33,160 nt of DNA from Alphaproteobacteria bacterium (GTDB lineage: Bacteria > Pseudomonadota > Alphaproteobacteria > Caulobacterales > Aquidulcibacteraceae): positions 1 through 33,160 of the forward strand of contig JAUIJZ010000026.1 in assembly GCA_030430715.1 (NCBI GenBank), in the 5' to 3' direction. The stretch's first letter is position 1. The number at the start of each line of letters is the position of its first letter. This document shows positions 17,228-24,129 of this stretch, piece after piece. A program made the translations under genes and the position numbers. The notes under the pieces were generated by a model. It was not told the origin of the DNA. It searched no databases and saw nothing but the letters and a program-made list of their open reading frames with translations.

Positions 17228-17527
17228 TCAAATCCCTGCGATGCGTGCTGCGGCTTCATCCATGAAGTGAGCAAGTGCAACATCTTTATCGGTGACGCCG
17301 CCGGCATCGTGCGTGGCGAGCGTGACTTCGACCCGATTATAGACGTTGAACCATTCGGGATGATGATCGTGCTTTTCCGCATGCAGTGCTGCGCGCGTCA
17401 TGAACGCGAACGCGGCGTTGAAATCCTTAAAGCGAAATTCCTTGATGATGGCGTCGCGCCCTTCGACGGCGCGCCAGCCGTCGAGGCGGGCGATAGCGGC
17501 TTCGGCGCCGATCTTAGCTGTGGGCAT
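17228..17527 (-). CDS. phhB: Pterin-4a-carbinolamine dehydratase
   Basis: A 99-residue enzyme that dehydrates 4a-hydroxytetrahydrobiopterin after aromatic-amino-acid hydroxylation. The motif [20 protein letters not shown] (53-72, with H55, H56 and P57 in the active-site patch), H73 and [15 protein letters not shown] (76-90) are diagnostic. The length is that of a stand-alone DCoH. No phenylalanine hydroxylase gene is in the window, so the partner is elsewhere, or the protein has a general recycling role. Confidence 0.92.
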   Translation of the reverse strand: MPTAKIGAEAAIARLDGWRAVEGRDAIIKEFRFKDFNAAFAFMTRAALHAEKHDHHPEWFNVYNRVEVTLATHDAGGVTDKDVALAHFMDEAAARIAGI

Positions 17528-17592
17528 AAGCGTCTGTCCTTACCGATAGTGTAGGCCGCGCGCCGGCTTTAATGGCGCCGCATTGCAGCTGG

Positions 17593-18716
17593 CTAGTTTG
17601 GGAACGTCACGACGAGACGAGCGACGCTGCCTTCGTGAAGCCGATCAAAGCCTTCATTGATATTGTCGAGTGCGATAGCGCCGCTCATGAGCCGATTCAC
17701 TGGCAAGCGTCCGGCGCGATAGAGTGCGAGATAGCGGGGGATATCGCGGCTCGGCACGCATGTGCCAATATAACTGCCTTTCAGCGTGCGCTCCTCCGCG
17801 ACAAGCCGCACAATATTGACTGCAAGTGCGCTCGTTGGCGGCGGCAAGCCCGCCGTCACCGTGACGCCGCCGCGTTTGGTCATGTGATAGGCGGCTTCCA
17901 GCGCTTTTTCCGATCCGGCGAACTCGAGGGCGACATCGGCGCCTCCGTTCAAAAGCGCGCGCACTTGGTCCACTGCGTCCGCCGCCTTCGCATTGACGGT
18001 TGCGGTTGCGCCGATCTCACGCGCCAGAGCAAGCTTATCATCCGAAAGATCGACGGCGACGACGGCGCTCGCGCCGGCCGCGAGTGCGCCGAGCAATGCA
18101 GCGAGACCAACGCCGCCTAATCCGATAACCGCTACTGTTTGGCCGGCCTGAATCTTGGCCGTGTTGACCGCGGCGCCCACGCCGGTGAGCACGGCGCAAC
18201 CGAACAGCGCGGCTTCATCGAAAGGAATATCCTTGTCGATTTTCACCAATGAGCGGCGCGAAACGACGGCGTGGTCAGCGAACGCAGAGCAGCCAAGATG
18301 ATGGTGCAGTATCGCGCCGTCGTCTTGTAAGCGAATTTCGCCAGAGAGCAGCGTGCCGTTGCCATTGGCGATGGCGCCGGGTTCACACAGCGCGGGACGC
18401 CCCTCAGCGCAAGGCGCGCAATGTCCGCAGCTCGGCATGAAAACCATGACGACGTGATCGCCTGGCTGCAAATCGTCCACACCTTCGCCGACTGCAACGA
18501 CGGCGCCGGCCGCTTCGTGTCCAAGCGCCATCGGCATAGGGCGAGGGCGCGCGCCACTGAAAGATCGGAATGACACAAACCGGCCGCGCCGATCTTGACT
18601 AAGACTTCGTCTCGTCCCGGAGGGCTGAGCTCAACCTCATGAATTTCGAGGGGGCGGCTTTGCTTGTAAGGATAGGCGGCGCCCATCTGCCTTAGAATGG
18701 CGGCTTTGATCCGCAC
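17593..18716 (-). pseudogene. Zinc alcohol dehydrogenase, frameshifted near residue 54
   Basis: Reads as an MDR-family alcohol dehydrogenase split into two frames. The N-terminal frame starts at the GTG at 18716 (VRIKAAIL) and runs through GLCHSDLSV, with catalytic Zn ligand C48. The second frame continues SGARPRPMPMALGHEAAG (His-Glu of the site), then the structural zinc cysteines CGHCAPC plus C, the nucleotide fold VIGLGGVGLAALLG and the C-terminal LARLVVTFPN-like end (SVARLVVTFPN). Joining the frames needs a change of 3n+1 bases at about 18556-18563; family alignments suggest loss of about 7 bases (the expected Ser-Val-Ile or similar is missing). A GTG at 18576 could start the second frame, but without C48. 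Either a recent mutation or a sequencing error. Confidence 0.83.
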
Positions 18717-18725
18717 GTATTTCTC

Positions 18726-18797
18726 CCCCCAATTTGCGGCGCGATCCGTAGGACGCTGAGCTTTTTCTTCAGCTTCGGAGTTTGCAGCAATTGGGGG
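18726..18797 (-). repeat. Inverted repeat covering the dehydrogenase ribosome binding site
   Basis: In the minus-strand transcript, CCCCCAATT (from 18789-18797) pairs with AATTGGGGG (from 18726-18734) across 54 bases. The distal arm runs into the GGGGGGAG ribosome site ahead of the GTG at 18716. The enclosed segment includes a smaller hairpin GCTGA/TCAGC. If it forms in RNA it would mask initiation of the frameshifted dehydrogenase. Confidence 0.5.
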
Positions 18798-18828
18798 CCT
18801 GGCGCCAGCCGGGGCGTGCGCTGCCGTA

Positions 18829-18933
18829 TCAGGTTCCGCGCGTTAGCAGGGAAGCGCTGCCAAGAACCACGCCAAACACGCTCATCGCTCCGATCACAAA
18901 CCAGACAAAGGGCTGTACGTCGGCAATGCTCAT
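18829..18933 (-). CDS. Putative 34-residue single-helix membrane micro-protein
   Basis: The product starts MSIADVQPFVWFVIGAMSV and is mostly one helix (about 7-28) ending in LLTRGT. AAGGAGAT lies about six bases before the ATG at 18933, a near-ideal ribosome site, and is the main evidence. An upstream in-frame reading to 19023 is less likely. It lies between the basic protein and the dehydrogenase, both on the same strand. Function unknown; size and charge pattern resemble small membrane regulators or complex subunits. Confidence 0.68.
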   Translation of the reverse strand: MSIADVQPFVWFVIGAMSVFGVVLGSASLLTRGT

Positions 18934-19103
18934 TCTGATCTCCTTGAGTTGCAGGCAACCTAAGAGAGGGCGCGGGGCGTGTTCTTGATTTGCCTCAATT
19001 CGCAGGGGGTTTGGCTGACACACGCACGCGCACGCCGAGCGGCGCCAAAAGCTGCGCGCTGTTGGCGTTGTCGTGCGAGATCGAGATCGAGCTGAGGCGC
19101 GTT

Positions 19104-19583
19104 CTAGGAGGTGTCGGCGAAGGCGATGCAGAGCGGCGCCGGCGCGCAGGGCGCGGGCGCGGCTTCAGCAAGCGGCAGGATCACGCGCAACCGCGTGAGG
19201 CCATTGCGCAAGCGGCGCAAAAGCCGCGCGACATGCGCATCCATCTCACGCAGCACGGCGAAGATGGCGAACAGACGCGCGGCCCCGTCGCGCCCGCGCG
19301 TCGCGCGGCGCAAAGCCGAGCCCGCGACAGCGCGCAAGCTCGCATATTTCAATCGCCCATGCCGATGCGCGCAGCGCGGCTTCAGTTTCAGCCGCGCAAA
19401 CACATGCAGAATGATGAGATGCGCGACATAACGCGCTGGGGCGTCAAACGCGCGCGCATGCGCGCCTTCGCCCTTGCCCCACATTTGCGCGAACACGCCC
19501 GCGAACCAGATCAGCCACAGCCGCAGCCAGGCGGTGAGCCTGGAGAGCTTGTGTTGGCTGATGGGGGCGGGTGCGGTGCGCAT
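19104..19583 (-). CDS. Conserved basic protein of unknown function
   Basis: I do not recognise this 159-residue protein by name. It has an N-terminal hydrophobic stretch (about 18-34, LTAWLRLWLIWFAGVFAQMW), a second one (about 50-66, RYVAHLIILHVFARLKL), and a strongly arginine-rich C-terminal part with VARLLRRLRNGLTRLRVILP. These suggest membrane association and nucleic-acid or acidic-lipid binding, but that is inference. The opposite-strand open frame over the same bases is long but has non-protein-like composition. No ribosome site is clear before ATG 19583. Existence likely. Confidence 0.55.
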   Translation of the reverse strand: MRTAPAPISQHKLSRLTAWLRLWLIWFAGVFAQMWGKGEGAHARAFDAPARYVAHLIILHVFARLKLKPRCAHRHGRLKYASLRAVAGSALRRATRGRDGAARLFAIFAVLREMDAHVARLLRRLRNGLTRLRVILPLAEAAPAPCAPAPLCIAFADTS

Positions 19584-19702
19584 TGCGCCGCAAGCTTACG
19601 CGCGCTGTTGGAGGGGGCGGATAGATTTGTCCTTCTACATTCTAAAACTTCGACGGGTCGCTTACTGTGTCACCAAGGCGGAGCGACATAGGAATGTGAT
19701 TT

Positions 19703-20089
19703 ATGAGCAAGGACCTGATTGTATTTGACCCTTCCAACATCAGCCCGGTTCCGCACGATGGGGAATTGCTCAAGGTCATTCACGAACTTGTGGGAGAGGG
19801 TGAGGAATCCGCACCCGGTTCTGCTACCGACAAAATCCGCGATCTCGTGCTTTGGGCCGGACAAAAGTATGGGGCGAGCGTTGATCAAGATTCCCAATGG
19901 ACGCTTTGGCCGCCTGCACTGCTCGCAGATGGCCGCCATTGCACATTCAATCTGGGACTGAAGGCGGACATGATGACTTTCATGATGCTTCTGGCTGATC
20001 AGTGCAAACGGCGTGGTTTGGTTTTGATCGATCCATCCGGCAGGAATCCGTTTGTGACGACGCCGAGCGGGGCGGGAATTTTGGATTGA
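19703..20089 (+). CDS. Isolated hypothetical protein, 128 residues
   Basis: Not recognised. A soluble acidic chain beginning MSKDLIVFDPSNISPVPHDG, with no signal peptide or helix pair. ATG 19703 is preceded by AGGAAT about ten bases upstream. Base composition looks less GC-rich by eye than the flanks, and the gene is alone with opposite-strand neighbours on both sides. An immunity-type or recently acquired protein is conceivable, but nothing in the sequence proves it. A hairpin at 20112-20128 lies just downstream. Confidence 0.62.
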   Translation: MSKDLIVFDPSNISPVPHDGELLKVIHELVGEGEESAPGSATDKIRDLVLWAGQKYGASVDQDSQWTLWPPALLADGRHCTFNLGLKADMMTFMMLLADQCKRRGLVLIDPSGRNPFVTTPSGAGILD

Positions 20090-20111
20090 CCCCGTCGAAT
20101 GGCGGCGTGCA

Positions 20112-20128
20112 GCCGGCATGATGCCGGC
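20112..20128. terminator. GC-rich palindrome between convergent genes
   Basis: GCCGGCA-TGA-TGCCGGC forms a perfect 7-base stem with a 3-base loop between the gene ending at 20089 and the convergent zinc-ribbon gene ending at 20193. No clear T run follows on either strand, so it may be a weak terminator or a REP-like palindrome. Confidence 0.4.
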
Positions 20129-20192
20129 GGTCCGAGCTGACGCTTCGAAGGCCGAGCGCCAGGACCTCTTTTGTCATCTTGTCCGCGTGTGC

Positions 20193-20390
20193 TTAGGCGG
20201 CGGAGGCGTCTTTGCTTTGCGGCTTTTGAACCAGCTTGAACACGGGCACGGTTTTGCCGTGCCAGCGCTCCAGCACCTCGCCGCAGGCGCGGCATTCATA
20301 GATGCCGACATCCTTGATCGGCAGCTTCGCTTCGCTGCGTTCGTATTCAGCGCCGCAGGCGCACGAGATGAAACGGGTTTCCACCGGCAT
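20193..20390 (-). CDS. Small zinc-ribbon protein
   Basis: A 65-residue protein with two cysteine pairs, C10/C12 (SCACGAE) and C33/C36 (YECRACGE), spaced like a zinc ribbon, and a basic C-terminal half. The likely role is structural zinc binding or nucleic-acid contact; the family is unknown to me. It lies about 40 bases upstream of the start of no other gene on its strand and is followed by convergent sequence. Good ATG; frame is not matched by any stronger reading. Confidence 0.7.
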   Translation of the reverse strand: MPVETRFISCACGAEYERSEAKLPIKDVGIYECRACGEVLERWHGKTVPVFKLVQKPQSKDASAA

Positions 20391-20432
20391 ACGCGATCCC
20401 CCTCTGCGTTGCCTAAGGCTACCCGCTGATCG

Positions 20433-21848
20433 TTACTGAGACGTAGCCGGCTCGATCTTGCCTTTGCTCGCCGTAGCCGAGGCGCGCGTCATGGAAAAAA
20501 CGACGCCCGACAAGAGCAGAAGCGCAATCAGATTGGGAATGGCCATCAGCGCATTGAGAATATCGGTGATGGTCCAAACCAGGGAAAGTTGCAGCACAGA
20601 GCCGACGAAGACAAACGCCACCCATAACAAACGATAAGGCAGAATGACCTTCACGCCGCACAAATATTCGGCCGCGCGTTCTCCGTAATAACTCCAGCCG
20701 AGAATTGTGGTGAATGTGAACAATACCAAGCCAGCGGAGACGACCCATTGCCCGATGCCGGGCAGGCCATTGGCGAAGGCGAGCGCCGTCAGGTCGGCGC
20801 CGTTAACGCCGGACGCCCATGCAGGCAGGGATTGAACCATGCCATCCACCTCCACGGGCACATGCACCGTAACGATCACGAGCGCGGTGATGCTGCACAC
20901 GACGAGCGTGTCGATGAACACGCCCAGCATTGCGATCATGCCTTGCTGTACGGCGTCCGTCGCGCGCGCGGCGGCATGGGCGATGGCGGCGGAGCCTAAG
21001 CCCGCTTCGTTGGAAAACACGCCGCGCGCGACGCCGAAGCGAATGCCTGCCCAAACGGCCGCGCCGGCGAAGCCGCCCGTGGCCGCGGTTTCGGTGAAGG
21101 CGCTGCGCACGATGAAGGCGATGCCCTCGGGAATGTCCTGATAATTGGCCGCGAGAATGGCGAGCCCGCCGAATATGTAGGCGATGGCCATGAACGGTAC
21201 GAGATATTGCGCGACCGCGCCGATGCGCTTCACGCCGCCGATGATGACGGCGAAGGTGAGGGCGGCCAGCACCGCGCCGACCGCCCAATTCGGCACTGCC
21301 GGGAAGGTCGATGTGACGATCGCGGTCACGGAATTGGATTGCGTCATGTTGCCGATGCCGAAGCCGGCGAGCGCGGCGAACAGCGCGAACAGAAAACCAA
21401 GCCAGGCCCAATTTTTTCCGAGCCCGTTTTTGATGTAATACATCGGCCCGCCGACATAGCGGCCTTCGGCGTCCACTTCGCGGTACTTAATCGCCAGGAC
21501 GGCCTCGGCGTATTTCGTCGCCATGCCGACGAGCGCGGTCATCCACATCCAGAACACCGCGCCCGGTCCGCCGAGCGCTATGGCGGTGGCGACGCCGGCA
21601 ATGTTGCCCGTGCCGATGGTCGCCGCGAGTGCGGTCATCAGCGTTTGGAAGGGGGTTATCTCGCCAGGGTCGTTCGGGTCGGATTTTCGGAACAGCAAGC
21701 GAAAGGCGGTGCCGATGCGCCGCATCGGCATGAAGCGCAGCGCCAGCGTGAGATAAAGGCCAACGCCAAGCAGCAGCACCAGCAGCGCGGGGCCCCAAAC
21801 GAATGAGGCGACGCTATCGAGCCATGCTGAAACGGCTTGCATGTCCAT
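20433..21848 (-). CDS. Sodium:alanine symporter (AGCS family)
   Basis: A 471-residue membrane protein with about ten hydrophobic helices, importing alanine or glycine with Na+ across the inner membrane. AGCS landmarks include ALAATIGTGNIAGVATAIALGGPGAVFWMW, GGPMYYIKNGLG, FSNEAGLGSAAIAHAAA and TTILGWSYYGERAAEYLCG. I start at ATG 21848 (MDMQAVSAWLDS), preceded by GGGGAG at 7 bases, instead of the upstream ATG at 21893 with a Cys/His-rich extension. Monocistronic. Confidence 0.93.
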   Translation of the reverse strand: MDMQAVSAWLDSVASFVWGPALLVLLLGVGLYLTLALRFMPMRRIGTAFRLLFRKSDPNDPGEITPFQTLMTALAATIGTGNIAGVATAIALGGPGAVFWMWMTALVGMATKYAEAVLAIKYREVDAEGRYVGGPMYYIKNGLGKNWAWLGFLFALFAALAGFGIGNMTQSNSVTAIVTSTFPAVPNWAVGAVLAALTFAVIIGGVKRIGAVAQYLVPFMAIAYIFGGLAILAANYQDIPEGIAFIVRSAFTETAATGGFAGAAVWAGIRFGVARGVFSNEAGLGSAAIAHAAARATDAVQQGMIAMLGVFIDTLVVCSITALVIVTVHVPVEVDGMVQSLPAWASGVNGADLTALAFANGLPGIGQWVVSAGLVLFTFTTILGWSYYGERAAEYLCGVKVILPYRLLWVAFVFVGSVLQLSLVWTITDILNALMAIPNLIALLLLSGVVFSMTRASATASKGKIEPATSQ

Positions 21849-21949
21849 GCTGTGCTCCCCCGCGCAATTATGGCGGGGGAAGAAGGTCCGCATTTGCCGG
21901 AAAAGTCCAGCCTCGGCGGGGTGTGAAGGGCTATTCCGCCCGCTAAGAG

Positions 21950-22429
21950 CTAAGGCTGCGCCGTTGCGGCTTCTTCCGCCGTCAGCGGGACGGTGGAAAT
22001 GTCCATCTTGGCCGAACCCTCCACGACTTCGCGCGAGTGCGACACGTAAAGGATGGAGCGGTTCTCAAGATCGACGATGCGGCGCAGCGCGACGTTCTTG
22101 AAGAAGAGGCTGCGCCGCTGATTGAAGATTTCTTCGCCGTCGCGCGCGCGGCTGACGCCCTCAAGTGAAATGGGGCCAATGCGCTGACAGGCAACGGCGG
22201 AGTTCGACGGGTTTTCAAACCAATTGCCTTGGCGCAGGCGGTCGAGTGCGCTGCGATCGAAATAGGCGACATGACACACAACGCCTGGAATGCCTGGGTC
22301 GGGCAGCGCCTCGACCATGATTTCATTGCCCAAGAGGTCGTTGGAGAATTCGCCGACAGCGTCCTCATTGTCTCCGCAGGCGGAGAGGACGAGCAGCGCG
22401 GGCGCGATGACGAGCGGTAAGATTTTCAT
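21950..22429 (-). CDS. creA: CreA-like lipoprotein
   Basis: A 159-residue protein with a lipoprotein signal (LLVLSAC, Cys18). The CreA family pattern is present: PGIPGVVCHVAYFD, NPSNSAVACQRIGPI, SLFFKNVALRRIVDL and a final NRSILYVSHS. CreA is a widespread periplasmic protein of unknown function, about 157 residues in E. coli. It lies 45 bases after folD on the same strand and is probably co-transcribed with yggT-folD. Confidence 0.85.
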   Translation of the reverse strand: MKILPLVIAPALLVLSACGDNEDAVGEFSNDLLGNEIMVEALPDPGIPGVVCHVAYFDRSALDRLRQGNWFENPSNSAVACQRIGPISLEGVSRARDGEEIFNQRRSLFFKNVALRRIVDLENRSILYVSHSREVVEGSAKMDISTVPLTAEEAATAQP

Positions 22430-22474
22430 GTCGCGCCAATGCGCGCGGGCGCAACCCGGTTCCTTCGGCGCCGT

Positions 22475-23356
22475 TTAGAGGTCGGGCGCGGCCCAGCCGC
22501 GCCGCGCGCAAGCGGCCAGCACGGTGTTGCGCAGCAGGCATGCGATGGTCATTGGGCCGACGCCGCCGGGCGAGGGGGTGACGGCGGCGGCGACTTCGAT
22601 CGCTTCCTTGAAGTTCACGTCGCCCACCAGCTTGGTTTTGCCTTCGCCCTTCTCCGGCGCGGGCACGCGATTGGTGCCGACATCGATGACGATGGCGCCG
22701 GGGCGAATCCAATCGCCGCGCACCATTTCGGGACGTCCCACAGCGGCCACCAGAATGTCCGCGCCGCGGCAGACCATTTTGAGATCGCGCGTTTTGGAAT
22801 GGGCGAGCGTCACGGTGGCGTTCTGTTCGAGGAAGAGCAGCGCCGCCGGCTTGCCGACCAGGATCGAGCGGCCAATGACGACAACATTGGCGCCGGTGAG
22901 ATCGGGGCGCTCGGTGCGCGCCAGGATCACGCTGCCGACAGGCGTGCACGGCCTGAGGCCCGGCTTGCCGAGCACAAGGCGGCCGGCGCTGGCTTCGGTG
23001 AGGCCGTCCACATCCTTCAGCGGATCGATCGCCGCCAGCACATTGGCTTCGCTGATCTGCTTGGGGAGAGGGAGTTGTACGAGAATGCCGTCAATGTCCG
23101 GATCGTGCGAGAGCGCCGTGACGCGCGCGATCAGTTCAGCTTCGCTGGTATCGGCCGGCAGGCGGATCTCGACGCTGCGCATGCCGGCCTCGGTCGTCAT
23201 TTTGACCTTGGAGGCGACATAGACATGGCTGGCCGGATCGTCGCCGACTAAAACGACGGCGAGGGCGGGCTGGCCCGGAAGCGTCTTCACGGCCCTGGCC
23301 ACGTCAGCGCGGACGTTCGCGGCGATGGCTTTGCCGTCAATGATGCGTCCGCTCAT
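22475..23356 (-). CDS. folD: Methylenetetrahydrofolate dehydrogenase/cyclohydrolase
   Basis: Bifunctional NADP-dependent enzyme of C1 metabolism interconverting 5,10-methylene- and 10-formyl-tetrahydrofolate. The 293-residue product has [11 protein letters not shown] (43-53, catalytic Y46 and K50), [47 protein letters not shown] and [13 protein letters not shown], then [19 protein letters not shown] 23356 has AAGGAA upstream. It follows yggT by 9 bases and precedes creA. Confidence 0.95.
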   Translation of the reverse strand: MSGRIIDGKAIAANVRADVARAVKTLPGQPALAVVLVGDDPASHVYVASKVKMTTEAGMRSVEIRLPADTSEAELIARVTALSHDPDIDGILVQLPLPKQISEANVLAAIDPLKDVDGLTEASAGRLVLGKPGLRPCTPVGSVILARTERPDLTGANVVVIGRSILVGKPAALLFLEQNATVTLAHSKTRDLKMVCRGADILVAAVGRPEMVRGDWIRPGAIVIDVGTNRVPAPEKGEGKTKLVGDVNFKEAIEVAAAVTPSPGGVGPMTIACLLRNTVLAACARRGWAAPDL

Positions 23357-23365
23357 GCTTGTTCC

Positions 23366-23674
23366 TTAGAGCACCGGCCCGCCGCGCAGCACCAGCACCA
23401 GCCACGGCAGGACGCTGTCGCGGATCAAAATGAGCGCCAGCATGAGGATCAGGACCGAGAGGTCGACCCCGGCAATGGGTGGAATGATGCGGCGCAGCGG
23501 ACGGAGCACCGGTTCCGTCAGGGCGGTGGTGAAGCGCCAGACGGCGCTGACGAATTCGTTGCGCCGACTGATGACGTCAAAGGCGTAAAGCCAGGAAATC
23601 ACCACGTGGACGACCAAAACCACCAGGTAGAGCCCGATCACCGCGTGCAGCAGCTGGTAGAGAATATAGATCAT
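23366..23674 (-). CDS. yggT: YggT family membrane protein
   Basis: A 102-residue protein with two YggT membrane segments (about 2-28 and 70-97) joined by a polar loop with NEFVSAVWRFTTALTEPVLRPLRRIIPPIAGVDLS. In this family the loop and Pro-Leu-Arg-Arg-Ile-Ile-Pro stretch are conserved. The role is linked to osmotic or division-related functions in other bacteria and is not settled. GAGGGAG precedes ATG 23674. It heads the yggT-folD-creA unit; the DUF167 gene often found between yggT and folD is absent. Confidence 0.9.
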   Translation of the reverse strand: MIYILYQLLHAVIGLYLVVLVVHVVISWLYAFDVISRRNEFVSAVWRFTTALTEPVLRPLRRIIPPIAGVDLSVLILMLALILIRDSVLPWLVLVLRGGPVL

Positions 23675-23750
23675 GCGCTCCCTCTAGGCTGGGTTGGAGA
23701 GATTCGGCAACCGGAAGCAGGGGCATGCGGCGTCCTGGTTGTCGCTTGCG

Positions 23751-23790
23751 GACGCTGGCCGACGCTGGTTGACGCTGGTTGACGCTCTGG
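23751..23790. repeat. Four-copy 10-base tandem repeat
   Basis: GACGCTGGCC, GACGCTGGTT (twice) and GACGCTCTGG follow head to tail between yggT and tRNA-Ala. The unit is not a multiple of three and the stretch is non-coding. It may reflect slippage. Confidence 0.8.
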
Positions 23791-23847
23791 GGCGGGCGGC
23801 TCTATATCCCCGCCTCCGCTGGTTCGCTGGCGGATGCTCTGGTTTCA

Positions 23848-23923
<76 letters not shown>

Positions 23924-24129
23924 TCCAGCCCCTTAGATTATCGACAATTTTTCGATCCATCGGCGCTGTTCGCAACTGCGAGCGCGCGCGCGTTTGCCGG
24001 CTCGGCTTTTGTGCGCATGCGAATGATCAAGCTTTGTGGCGCTCAGAATGGGCGAGCGCCGGGCCGTGAAAAAAGTTGACCGAGTGGCAAAGGCGCGTTT
24101 TCCTTTCGTTAATAAATAAGGGGAGGAAA

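Noticed and set aside
18990-19691. Long plus-strand frame of 233 residues
   Set aside because: Rich in Arg/Gln/His/Ala with no domain pattern; the opposite-strand 159-residue protein has more convincing hydrophobic helices.
24076-24129. Upstream start of the TonB receptor
   Set aside because: It would place 18 polar residues before a clean signal peptide; GGGAGG lies directly ahead of ATG 24130. The TTGACC at 24076-24081 is too poorly spaced from a -10-like box to call a promoter.
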